Assembly (NCBI GenBank): GCA_937889015.1
Contig: CALARR010000043.1
Coordinates: 1 to 7,586, forward strand
DNA from: an uncultured Planctomycetales bacterium
Lineage (GTDB): Bacteria > Planctomycetota > Planctomycetia > Pirellulales > Thermoguttaceae
Length of the DNA: 7,586 bases
Reading direction: 5' to 3'
Positions 1 through 5,672 of the stretch are shown piece by piece. Numbering within the stretch: position 1 is the stretch's first letter; each line of letters starts with the position of its first letter. Both the position numbers and the translations under genes were made by a program. Below the pieces are notes generated by a model that searched no databases, was not told the DNA's origin, and saw only the letters and a program-made list of their open reading frames with translations.

Positions 1-2
1 TC

Positions 3-578
3 GCCCCGCAGTCGATCTGGGACGCGCTGTTCTGCGGTGCTGCGGAGTTGCTCCTTCGCCAGCCGGGGATCGTCGCCTTGCACGCGGTGACCACGACCAA
101 CGCCTTGCACTTCGCCTATCAGACCAGCAGCGATGACGCCAGCCGCCGCCTACTGATGTTGCAGAATGCCGCCTTCCTGCCCATGTTTCGCGAGGCCATG
201 GAGGGGCGAGGCAAGCTGGCGGATCTCGCCATCGACCGTCTCCAATTGCAGGCAACGGCCAACAGCAGTCCGAAGGCGGTCGAGGAGATCTTTGCCGAAC
301 TGCACGGCAGCCCGATGGCGGCCGTGGGAAAGGCCTTGGCCCATCTTCAAGCGACGGGATCGGCTCAAGGACTGATGGACACCGCGCGCCGCCTGATCTT
401 ACTAAAGGGCGACGAGCCTCACGACTACAAGCTGAGCGTGGCCGTGCTGGAGGATTACTTCGCAGTCTCGCCCCAATGGCGCAACCCGTATCTGGCGGCC
501 AGCCTCCTGCGGTTCCCCAGCCCGGCGGATCAGGACAACAAGTTGGTACAGCGCATTCGGAGGGCATTGAAGGGTTGA
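3..578 (+). CDS. Conserved protein of unknown function, C-terminal part (5' end outside window)
   Basis: The frame is open from the left edge, so the gene begins outside the window. The TTG at 48 is not a credible start because coding-quality sequence (APQSIWDALF...) continues upstream of it. 191 residues are visible, without signal peptide, membrane segment or cysteine cluster. The part I see is mostly helical in composition. A conspicuous segment is HAVTTTNALHFAYQTSSDD (about residues 27-45 of the visible part), followed by LQNAAFLPMF, and near the end HDYKLSVAVLEDY and WRNPYLAASLLRF. These read like conserved blocks of a planctomycete hypothetical family. The HAVTTTNAL stretch is faintly reminiscent of questin-oxidase-like proteins, but this is an impression and I assign no function. 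Codon use is typical (GC-rich third positions). A hairpin follows two bases after the TGA. Real coding region: confident. Function: unknown. Confidence 0.82.
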   Translation, partial: APQSIWDALFCGAAELLLRQPGIVALHAVTTTNALHFAYQTSSDDASRRLLMLQNAAFLPMFREAMEGRGKLADLAIDRLQLQATANSSPKAVEEIFAELHGSPMAAVGKALAHLQATGSAQGLMDTARRLILLKGDEPHDYKLSVAVLEDYFAVSPQWRNPYLAASLLRFPSPADQDNKLVQRIRRALKG

Positions 579-580
579 GC

Positions 581-596
581 CCCAGCGATTGCTGGG
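581..596 (+). terminator. Hairpin just after the first gene, probable terminator
   Basis: CCCAGC (581-586), loop GATT, GCTGGG (591-596): a perfect 6-bp GC-rich stem starting two bases after the TGA at 576-578. The downstream sequence (TCGGTCTGTTTGG) is only mildly T-rich, so this is not a textbook intrinsic terminator. Placement right after a stop codon supports transcript-end function. It could also serve the opposite strand. Confidence 0.5.
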
Positions 597-636
597 TCGG
601 TCTGTTTGGGTGACGTTATCGTCAGGACCGCGATTA

Positions 637-739
637 TCCCCGCTCGCAGCAAGTTCTCAACCAGGTCCTCAGCCACCGGCTTGGCCTGGAATTGACGGAT
701 ACTGTGCCGGGTCCAAATGGCTTCCAGGACTCCCATCAC
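637..739 (-). pseudogene. Truncated nitroreductase, N-terminal remnant
   Basis: On the minus strand, from ATG at 736-734 (or the adjoining GTG at 739-737), the frame reads MGVLEAIWTRHSIRQFQAKP and continues VAEDLVENLLRAG. This is the typical N-terminus of the flavin-dependent nitroreductase family (pattern: VLEAI.TR.SIR.F...PV...LVE.LL.A), including the Arg-Ser-Ile-Arg segment that contacts FMN phosphate. Similarity ends after about 33 residues, near position 637; the remaining in-frame codons look unrelated and run into the 3' end of the convergent gene. Intact members are usually about 170-220 residues, so roughly 80 percent is missing. AAGGAG lies a few bases upstream of the start, and the start overlaps the stop of the preceding remnant, showing a formerly coupled operon. 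Family call by motif recognition only. Confidence 0.62.
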
Positions 740-876
740 GTCGCTCCTTGAACGTGCTTGATATAGTCCTCCAGGCCGGGCCGAATGTAGAAACGGGGCA
801 GCAGCAGATCGTCTTCCGGGGAAACCACGCCATCTTCCACGGCCTGCCGGGCAAGCGGCGTGTGCGGGTCATCGAG
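736..876 (-). pseudogene. C-terminal remnant resembling a B12-binding/radical-SAM protein
   Basis: Reading the minus strand from 876 down to the TGA at 738-736 gives 46 residues beginning LDDPHTPLARQAVEDG, then DDLLLPRFYIRPGLEDYIK. A DPH(S/T)PL segment followed by LLLP.FY...GLE resembles the tail of cobalamin-dependent radical-SAM proteins; that is recollection, not a search. No SAM-binding CxxxCxxC motif is present anywhere nearby, so only the tail survives. Further upstream on the same strand another frame (955-869) reads coding-like (VFQSARRITARIEGQMAQ) and stops exactly where this frame takes over, compatible with a frameshift in a decaying gene. Its TGA overlaps the ATG of the nitroreductase remnant by one base. 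The two remnants therefore mark a lost two-gene unit. Confidence 0.42.
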
Positions 877-959
877 CGGCTTGGGCCATCTGCCCCTCGA
901 TCCTGGCGGTGATTCGGCGTGCCGACTGGAAGACCGCGAGCCGTTCCGCTAGCATGGGA

Positions 960-1023
960 AAACATGCTGGCGGCCATCGAGATGGTGCAGCAGCAGCCGG
1001 GCTACGCGGTGTCAACGTATTGA
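960..1023 (+). pseudogene. Possible 3' relic of an unidentified gene
   Basis: In one plus-strand frame the last codons before a TGA at 1021-1023 read ENMLAAIEMVQQQPGYAVST followed by Tyr. Almost all third positions are G or C, as in the intact genes of the window, and it reads like a natural C-terminus. Upstream the frame degrades quickly (overlapping the minus-strand remnants) and no start or domain can be found. It may be the tail of a gene whose body was lost. It may also be chance in GC-rich DNA. No family assigned. Confidence 0.25.
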
Positions 1024-1077
1024 GAAAGGGTTGATTGGAATGGGAATGAGCAAGAATCCCCCGAAGGAAGTCGCGCA

Positions 1078-2523
1078 ATGAATCCCACTCTCACACTGTT
1101 TGCCACCCTGCTGGTTGCCCCGCTGGCCGCGGTCCACGCCTCCGACACGCCTGCCCGGAAGCCGAATGTCGTTCTCATTCTCGCCGATGACCTCGGTTAC
1201 GGGGATGTCAGTTGCTACGGTGCGACACGAATCAGGACGCCCAACATCGACCGGCTGGCCCGCGAAGGCATGAAGTTCACCGATGCCCACACGGCGGCCT
1301 CGGTCTGTTCCCCTTCGCGCTACGGTGTGATGACGGGACGTTCCCCCTGGCGTCTCCACCGCAAGGGCAACAGCTACAGCCTCGAAGCCGGCCGAATGAC
1401 CCTGGCCTCGCTCGTCAAAGCCCAGGGGTACCGTTCAGCGGCCATCGGCAAATGGCATCTCGGCTACGGTCCTGAATGGGAAAGCCCCCTGAGCCCCGGC
1501 CCACTTGAAGCAGGTTTTGATTACCACTTCGGCGTGCCCACCAACCACAACGACCACTATCGGGCGTTCGTGGAGAACCATGACTTCGTGGGGCTGAAGC
1601 CGGGCCAGACATTACGCATCGAGAAGGGCCAGCCCTTCCCGGCGGGCCTCGCATCGCCGCGCGTCGAGGATCAGGTGGACACGACACTGACCGCCAAGGC
1701 CGTAGGCTTCATCCGCGACAGCGCCCACGGTCCGTTCTTCCTCTACTTCACGCCTTGTGCCCCTCACACCCACGTCACGCCGGCCGCACCATTCCGTGGC
1801 ACAAGCCAGGCTGGCCTGTTGGGAGACTACATCCAGGAGCTGGATGCCCATGTGGGCGAGATCCTCAGCGTGCTGGATGACCTCAAGTTGACCGAGAGGA
1901 CGTTGATCGTCTTCACCAGCGACAATGGCAGCACGCCCAACGATTTCAAAGGCACCCAGGGCACGGTGCTCAATCTCGCCAGCGAGGCGCGCGGTGTCCG
2001 CGAGAACTTCAAGACGGCGAAACGCGATGCCCGCGCGATGGGCCACATCACCAACGGCCCCTGGCGCGACGGCAAAGGCACGCCGTTCGAGGGCGGTCAC
2101 CGCGTGCCCTTCATCGTCCGCTGGCCCGGCAAGGTAGCCGCGGACAGCACCTCCGACCAGACCCTCTGCTTGACCGACCTCTTCGCCACGTTCGCCGCCA
2201 TGCTCGGCGTTCGGCTGCCCATTGATGCTGCCGAAGACTCCTTCGACATGCTGCCGGTGCTCACAGGAAAGGCCTCCGCTCCGGTTCGTGAGTTTACTTT
2301 TATCCAGGGCGACACGCGTGACAACGCCATGGCCGTTCGCGCGGGCCATTGGAAGCTCATCGAAGCCCGAGACAGCCAGAATCACAAGATCCACCAACTC
2401 TACGATCTTGCGACCGATCCTGGCGAGACAGAGGACATGGCCGCGAATCAGCCAGATGTGGTGAATCGCCTCGCCGCGGCCCTCGACAAGGCTCGCCAGG
2501 ACGGACGAATCCGGCCCTATTGA
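1078..2523 (+). CDS. Secreted formylglycine-dependent sulfatase, arylsulfatase type
   Basis: 481 residues, a usual length for family S1 sulfatases. The enzyme would hydrolyse sulfate esters, probably on a sulfated polysaccharide. Residues 1-21 form a signal peptide (hydrophobic core ending AAVHA), so it acts in periplasm or outside. S1 landmarks occur in order: NVVLILADDLGYGD (Asp37-Asp38, calcium ligands), CSPSR at 77-81 followed by TGR (Cys77 is the residue converted to formylglycine by a separate enzyme not in this window), GKWHLG at 124-129 (Lys125, His127), PHTH at 229-232, SDNGS at 281-285 (Asp282-Asn283, metal ligands), and K333 with FEGGHRVP at 337-344. All expected catalytic residues are present. 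The ATG at 1078 has GAAGGA about nine bases upstream. A second sulfatase follows 173 bases downstream on the same strand, probably co-transcribed. Substrate cannot be told from sequence alone. Confidence 0.96.
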   Translation: MNPTLTLFATLLVAPLAAVHASDTPARKPNVVLILADDLGYGDVSCYGATRIRTPNIDRLAREGMKFTDAHTAASVCSPSRYGVMTGRSPWRLHRKGNSYSLEAGRMTLASLVKAQGYRSAAIGKWHLGYGPEWESPLSPGPLEAGFDYHFGVPTNHNDHYRAFVENHDFVGLKPGQTLRIEKGQPFPAGLASPRVEDQVDTTLTAKAVGFIRDSAHGPFFLYFTPCAPHTHVTPAAPFRGTSQAGLLGDYIQELDAHVGEILSVLDDLKLTERTLIVFTSDNGSTPNDFKGTQGTVLNLASEARGVRENFKTAKRDARAMGHITNGPWRDGKGTPFEGGHRVPFIVRWPGKVAADSTSDQTLCLTDLFATFAAMLGVRLPIDAAEDSFDMLPVLTGKASAPVREFTFIQGDTRDNAMAVRAGHWKLIEARDSQNHKIHQLYDLATDPGETEDMAANQPDVVNRLAAALDKARQDGRIRPY

Positions 2524-2696
2524 TGTCTGCACTGCAAATCACCCCGGTTTTCGATCTTGCCCAGCCCCGGAAGACAGAAGGAAGACAAAGGATGATCACA
2601 GTCACCCCTCTTGGATACAGCGCGGAACCATTGTCGCCAGCCGCGTGCACGACCGGCTATCGGCGTGACGTCCCTTCTGTGGAACGGGGCAACTTG

Positions 2697-4211
2697 ATGA
2701 AGCGCGTTTGCCTTGCGCTTTTCGCGACTCAGGTGCTGACTCCGCTGGCCGTGTTTGCCGCCGCTGAAAGCAAACCCGCCCGGCCCAACGTCGTCATCTT
2801 CTTGACGGACGACGAAAGCTGGCTGGAGCGCAGCGCCTATGGCTGGTCGAAGCTCCCCACGCCGCACTTCGACCGCGTGGCAAAGGAGGGCGTGCTGTTC
2901 ACTCGCGGCTACACCTCCGCGCCGTCGTGTGCGCCGTCCCGGGCGTCGTTGCTCACTGGGCGGAACTTCTGGGAGCTGGAAGAGGGTGCGTTCATCCAGG
3001 CGCATCTGCCGCCGAAGTTCGCTGTGCTCCCAGACTTGATGGAGGCCGGCGGCTATTTCGCCGGCTATACGGGCAAAGGTTATGGGCCGGCCTTGATGAC
3101 CGGACGCACGCGCAATCCGGCGGGCAGCGCCTTCAACAGCATCAAGCGAAAAAAGCCCGAGGAAGGCATCAACCCCATTGATTACGTGGCGAACTTCGCG
3201 AAGTTCCTGGCGGAAAAGCCCGCGGAAAAGCCCTTCTGGTTCTGGTGCGGCCCCACCGAACCCCACGGCCCCTACGGCAAGGACAACGACAAGAAGCTCC
3301 TCGAGCGCTATGGCGTCGCACTGGAGGCGGTGAAGGTACCGGGCTTCCTGCCCGATACGGCCGGGGTCCGCCACGGCCGGGCGAGGTTCCTCTACGAGGT
3401 GTGCCATGTGGACGCAACGCTGGGCGGTGTGCTGAAAGTTCTTGAGGAGCGAGGCGAACTGGCCAACACGTTGTTGATCGTGACTTCCGACAATGGCACC
3501 GCCGTGCCGAGATCGAAGGCCAGTCCCTACGATTGGGGACTGCACGAGCCGATGGCCATGATGTGGCCGGCGCGCGTCAAGGGGGACCGGCGCGTGGATG
3601 ATTTTGTGAACTTTGCCGACCTGGCGCCGACGATTCTCGAAGCCGCGGGTCTGCCCGTGCCAAAGGAGATGAGCGGTCGCAGCGTGCTGAACGTGCTTCT
3701 TTCGGGCCGGTCGGGTCGGGTGGACCCGTCGCGTTCGTGGACCACCGGCGGCCTGGAATGGCACGGGGAACTGCCTCCCATCAACAAGGCGTGCCGCATG
3801 ATCCGCGACGAGCGCTACCAATACATCGTCAACTACAGCCCCGCGCCCCGGATGGTCCTGGCGGCCGACGCGCGCCGCCCGGATGACGAATACGCCAGCA
3901 ACGCCCAACGGAGCGAGTTGACCAGCCTCCTGGCGAAACACGCCGATCATCCGGCGGTCAAACCGTTTGTGGCGCTGCACGTGGATCCGCCCCCGCGAGA
4001 GGAACTCTACGACTGCGAAGCCGATCCCTTCGAGTTGAACAACCTCGCCGACTCGCCCGAGCACGCGGCGGCGAAGGCGCGGCTCAAGGCACAACTCGAA
4101 GCCTATCAGCGCCAGACCAAGGATCCCCGCATCACCGGCGACATGACGTTGTTCGAGAAGACCCGCGATTTTGTGCAGGACCGCAAGCGTAAAGGGTATC
4201 GCGACCAGTAG
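2697..4211 (+). CDS. Secreted sulfatase of the sulfamidase (heparan N-sulfatase)-like type
   Basis: 504 residues from ATG 2697, chosen because it opens a clean signal peptide (MKRVCLALF...PLAVFA). The frame is open back to 2349 and has another ATG at 2592, but that extension is polar and would bury the signal peptide. S1 landmarks: TDDE with Asp38-Asp39; CAPSR at 78-82 (Cys78 matured to formylglycine) followed by LLTGR; YTGKGYGP around Lys127; RNPAG at 139-143; FWFWCGPTEPHGPY with His190; SDNGT with Asp265-Asn266; PRSK at 271-274 and the DWG...P segment. The GKG(Y/W)GP...RNPAG and DNG...PRSK arrangement is typical of SGSH-like sulfatases rather than arylsulfatase A, so its target may be a different linkage from that of its neighbour. 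Start choice is less sure than family: the Shine-Dalgarno before 2697 is poor. Confidence 0.94.
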   Translation: MKRVCLALFATQVLTPLAVFAAAESKPARPNVVIFLTDDESWLERSAYGWSKLPTPHFDRVAKEGVLFTRGYTSAPSCAPSRASLLTGRNFWELEEGAFIQAHLPPKFAVLPDLMEAGGYFAGYTGKGYGPALMTGRTRNPAGSAFNSIKRKKPEEGINPIDYVANFAKFLAEKPAEKPFWFWCGPTEPHGPYGKDNDKKLLERYGVALEAVKVPGFLPDTAGVRHGRARFLYEVCHVDATLGGVLKVLEERGELANTLLIVTSDNGTAVPRSKASPYDWGLHEPMAMMWPARVKGDRRVDDFVNFADLAPTILEAAGLPVPKEMSGRSVLNVLLSGRSGRVDPSRSWTTGGLEWHGELPPINKACRMIRDERYQYIVNYSPAPRMVLAADARRPDDEYASNAQRSELTSLLAKHADHPAVKPFVALHVDPPPREELYDCEADPFELNNLADSPEHAAAKARLKAQLEAYQRQTKDPRITGDMTLFEKTRDFVQDRKRKGYRDQ

Positions 4212-4230
4212 CGGCGAGGTACCAACCGGT

Positions 4231-4249
4231 CGAAGGGTCTTCCTTTTTT
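4231..4249 (+). terminator. Weak hairpin plus T-run after the second sulfatase
   Basis: GAAG (4232-4235), loop GGT, CTTC (4239-4242), then C and six T residues (4244-4249), about 20 bases after the TAG at 4209-4211. The stem is short, so terminator strength is doubtful, but the T-run is the only good one downstream of the sulfatase genes. Confidence 0.35.
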
Positions 4250-4283
4250 GGGGCAGCGGTCCAGGTCGTCGAACCGCCAGCTC

Positions 4284-4376
4284 AACCCGACGGGTTTCGT
4301 GCCCCGCCGATTTCGGCGAATCACGGCGTAAGTCATCTTGTCGCAGTGCGTTGCGGCACGTTGCGGTGACCGTGCC
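4284..4376. other. Cluster of small perfect palindromes in the gene-free stretch 4212-4567
   Basis: Three inverted repeats follow each other: AACCC-GAC-GGGTT (4284-4296), CGCCGA-TT-TCGGCG (4305-4318), and GGCACG-10 nt-CGTGCC (4355-4360 with 4371-4376). The octamer CGTTGCGG occurs twice with a 10-base period (4349 and 4359), and CCGGGG is directly repeated at 4381 and 4388. No credible gene occupies 4212-4567: no frame on either strand has a ribosome site with protein-like content. The stretch then runs into the inverted repeat copy at 4415-4454. It may be an extended repeat element or a structured RNA; the sequence alone does not decide. Confidence 0.4.
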
Positions 4377-4414
4377 AACTCCGGGGACCGGGGCGGTGTG
4401 TTGCGCCGCGCGTA

Positions 4415-4454
4415 GGTAATGCCGTGCGGCCCACCCAAAAGAGGCTGCATTACC
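4415..4454 (-). repeat. Palindromic intergenic repeat, copy 1 (inverted, short form)
   Basis: GGTAATGC (4415-4422) and GCATTACC (4447-4454) form a perfect 8-bp stem around 24 bases, with an inner GCC/GGC pairing. Read on the minus strand, the end of this copy and its flank (GGCCGCACGGCATTACCTAC then ...GGCGCAACA) match the 3' half of the copy at 4896-4982 (GGCCTCACGGCATTACTTAC then ...GACGCAATA). It is therefore a related element in opposite orientation with a shortened centre. Confidence 0.6.
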
Positions 4455-4567
4455 AGGCGGTGGCGGTAACGGCTGCGACATTTCTTGGCCGAAACCCAAT
4501 AGCCGCCGGTGCTCCTCCCGCCTCTATCTAGCCCAGCCTAACACTTGAACAACCGAACACTAAAAGG

Positions 4568-4595
4568 TTGACATGCGTACAGTAGTACGTATAAT
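4568..4595 (+). promoter_or_regulatory. Consensus sigma-70-type promoter for the 55-residue ORF
   Basis: TTGACA at 4568-4573 and TATAAT at 4590-4595 are both perfect consensus hexamers, separated by 16 bases. Transcription would start near 4602, giving a leader of about 20 bases to the ATG at 4622. Nothing else in the window approaches this match. The surroundings (4553-4600) are also locally AT-richer than the flanks. Confidence 0.85.
4573..4592. promoter_or_regulatory. Operator-like inverted repeat inside the promoter spacer
   Basis: ATGCGTAC (4573-4580), spacer AGTA, GTACGTAT (4585-4592) form an inverted repeat with 7 of 8 pairs, including a perfect CGTAC-N4-GTACG core. It spans from the last base of the -35 hexamer into the -10 hexamer, so a dimeric protein bound here would block RNA polymerase. 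The 20-base size and position fit a helix-turn-helix repressor site. No such regulator is encoded in the window. Confidence 0.6.
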
Positions 4596-4621
4596 CGACT
4601 GCGTTACAAGGGAGGTGGGTC

Positions 4622-4789
4622 ATGGAGAACCGGATTTCTGCGTTCTACGACGATTGCGAGCGTTTGGAGAATCGCGAGCAGGGGCCACAGCCCATCGGAG
4701 AGATCCTGGCCGAGCTTCTTGCCCAGTATCAGATTCGTTTTCCCAGCGCCCAGATTGTTGTCGTGCAAACGCCGGTTGCCGCCTATTGA
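4622..4789 (+). CDS. Small protein of unknown function (55 residues)
   Basis: The ATG at 4622 is preceded by GGAGGT (4611-4616), five bases away, and by a consensus promoter at 4568-4595. The ORF ends at TGA 4787-4789. The product begins MENRISAFYDDCERLENRE and continues through QPIGEILAELLAQYQIRFPS to IVVVQTP and a C-terminal AAY. It is acidic at the N-terminus, has an amphipathic-looking helix (IGEILAELLAQY, residues 25-36) and a hydrophobic strand (IVVVQTP, 45-51); no signal peptide or membrane span is seen. The PIGEILAELL segment vaguely recalls the start of DciA/DUF721-type proteins, but the rest of that domain is absent and I do not claim it. csrA starts 239 bases downstream on the same strand with a hairpin repeat between. 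Strong expression signals make the gene credible; the function is unknown. Confidence 0.72.
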   Translation: MENRISAFYDDCERLENREQGPQPIGEILAELLAQYQIRFPSAQIVVVQTPVAAY

Positions 4790-4895
4790 TACCGCTGTCG
4801 CGAATGACGTCAGTTCACCGCGGGTTCCAGCCGTTGCGCGGCAGGTATCCCTGCTTTCCAACCAGTTCAACGTTCCATCGGCCGGTTATTGGGTG

Positions 4896-4982
4896 TCAGA
4901 AAAGGAATGCCGTCGCTGTGCCGGCCGTTGTCCCGGAAAACCGGCCTTCCGATGGTCGGCCTCACGGCATTACTTACCTGAG
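4896..4982 (+). repeat. Palindromic intergenic repeat, copy 2 (csrA leader)
   Basis: An 87-base unit beginning TCAGAAAAGGAATGC and ending GCATTACTTACCTGAG. AATGCCGT (from 4906) pairs perfectly with ACGGCATT (ending 4972), and inside it GCCGGCC can pair with GGTCGGC with one G-T pair, making a long imperfect hairpin. A CCGG-AAAA-CCGG mini-hairpin is possible at the tip. It aligns along its full length with 7327-7412. It ends about 46 bases before the csrA ATG, so it would lie in the csrA leader if transcription comes from upstream. Confidence 0.8.
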
Positions 4983-5013
4983 ACGCAATAGACATCAATA
5001 GTACCCATATTTG

Positions 5014-5024
5014 TCACGGAGGAT
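5014..5024 (+). promoter_or_regulatory. csrA ribosome binding site with GGA motifs, candidate CsrA site
   Basis: TCACGGAGGAT contains a strong Shine-Dalgarno (GGAGG at 5018-5022), six bases before the ATG at 5029. The ATG at 5023 overlaps the GGAGGA and cannot be the start. The two GGA triplets are the core that CsrA recognises, so autorepression is possible. The same 11 bases occur before the Sel1-like gene. Confidence 0.6.
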
Positions 5025-5028
5025 GACC

Positions 5029-5247
5029 ATGTTGGTTCTCAGTCGCAAAGTAGACGAGAGCATCCTGATCGACGGTCGCGTGAGGATTACCGTCGTGGAG
5101 ATTCGAGGCAACCAGATCCGCCTTGGCATCGAGGCCCCGCGGGAGGTGCCCATCTGGCGTTCGGAGGTCATCAAGTCCGAGGCCAAGTCGGCAGCGGCAA
5201 GTCCACTCTTGGAGCGTTCCCTTGAGTCGCTAGCCTTGGCCGATTGA
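5029..5247 (+). CDS. csrA: CsrA, carbon storage regulator (RNA-binding translational regulator)
   Basis: 72 residues, starting MLVLSRKVDESILIDGRVRI and continuing through EIRGNQIRLGIEAPREVPIW. It aligns without gaps to E. coli CsrA over the first 47 positions: Leu4, Arg6, Gly27-Asn28-Gln29, Arg31, Gly33, Ala36-Pro37, Glu39-Val40 and the RNA-contacting Arg44 are all kept. Position 43, His in E. coli, is Trp here. CsrA dimers bind GGA motifs in mRNA leaders and block or alter translation in the cytoplasm. The C-terminal tail (about residues 50-72, SEAKSAAAS...) is variable in the family. The start at 5029 is fixed by both the family N-terminus and the GGAGG spacing. No fliW or flagellar gene is near, unlike many csrA loci. 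It lies downstream of the 55-residue ORF and may share its promoter; no clear promoter of its own was seen. Confidence 0.97.
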   Translation: MLVLSRKVDESILIDGRVRITVVEIRGNQIRLGIEAPREVPIWRSEVIKSEAKSAAASPLLERSLESLALAD

Positions 5248-5291
5248 GCAAGGGGCCAATCTTGCCCATCCTGCCGATCCCGGCGGAGTGC

Positions 5292-5324
5292 GTGGTCGCA
5301 ATTGGGCGATGAATTGCGACTCAC
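5292..5324 (+). terminator. Strong hairpin downstream of csrA
   Basis: GTCGCAATT (5295-5303), loop GGGCGATG, AATTGCGAC (5312-5320): nine perfect base pairs, extended by GTG (5292-5294) with CAC (5322-5324) across a one-base bulge. It begins 45 bases after the csrA stop. There is no T-run, so it may be a transcript-stabilising or processing hairpin, a Rho-assisted end, or a DNA-binding palindrome rather than an intrinsic terminator. Confidence 0.45.
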
Positions 5325-5657
5325 CAGGTCTGGCGATGGCGGAATCGAGCCACCTCATTGGGTGCGCACAGGTCGTGAATCGAGGCCCGGCACGTGACCG
5401 AAGAGTGCGCGCAGAGACGTGGCATTACTGACGTTGCGCTCGCCCGTTGGCTTGGGCCATGCGCAAAGAACCTAGGGCATTCGAACCTTGGGCGGCCCTG
5501 GCCCGTAATGTCCTTCGTTCTCTGCGGCGCGTTTCGAATCGCTTTCTAACCAACTCTTCATCCTTTCTAGTCCTATGCGTGCTAGCATCGCGTTGAGTGC
5601 GTGAGTGCGATGCGGCCCATGTGACGGATTCCAGCCGGCCTTCGAGCCAACACCTTT

Positions 5658-5668
5658 TCACGGAGGAT
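5658..5668 (+). promoter_or_regulatory. Ribosome binding site of the Sel1-like gene, identical to that of csrA
   Basis: TCACGGAGGAT, four bases before the ATG at 5673, is identical in sequence and spacing to 5014-5024. It fixes the start codon and carries the same two GGA triplets. Confidence 0.6.
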
Positions 5669-5672
5669 TCAC

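Larger units (their letters stand above)
5248..5672. other. Gene-free stretch between csrA and the Sel1-like gene
   Basis: 425 bases with no ORF that has both a ribosome site and protein-like composition. It contains the hairpin at 5292-5324 and, at its right end, the ribosome site of the next gene. A short direct repeat (GAGTGCGTGAGTGCG, near 5594-5608) is present. I saw no convincing -35/-10 pair for the downstream gene. Confidence 0.6.

Noticed and set aside
1612..2532. Long minus-strand frame opposite the first sulfatase
   Set aside because: Antisense of a confident gene; no motif, no ribosome site.
2517..4499. Very long open frame on the minus strand opposite the second sulfatase
   Set aside because: It mirrors a proven gene, is rich in Arg/His/Gly typical of antisense frames in GC-rich DNA, and shows no domain.
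4896..4982. Integron attC site
   Set aside because: The imperfect palindrome has a suitable size, but the paired RYYYAAC/GTTRRRY ends are absent and no cassette layout or integrase is seen.
4573..5001. Plus-strand frame of 142 codons overlapping the promoter, the small ORF and the repeat
   Set aside because: It starts inside the -35 region and ends in repeat sequence; its tail (GRPHGITYLRRN) is only the translated repeat, also seen in the other copies.
5309..5431. 40-codon plus-strand ORF beginning MNCDSPGLAM
   Set aside because: Starts inside the hairpin loop after csrA with no Shine-Dalgarno; composition looks random.
5459..5593. 45-codon plus-strand ORF beginning MRKEPRAFEPW
   Set aside because: No ribosome site, no promoter, and no protein-like codon bias.
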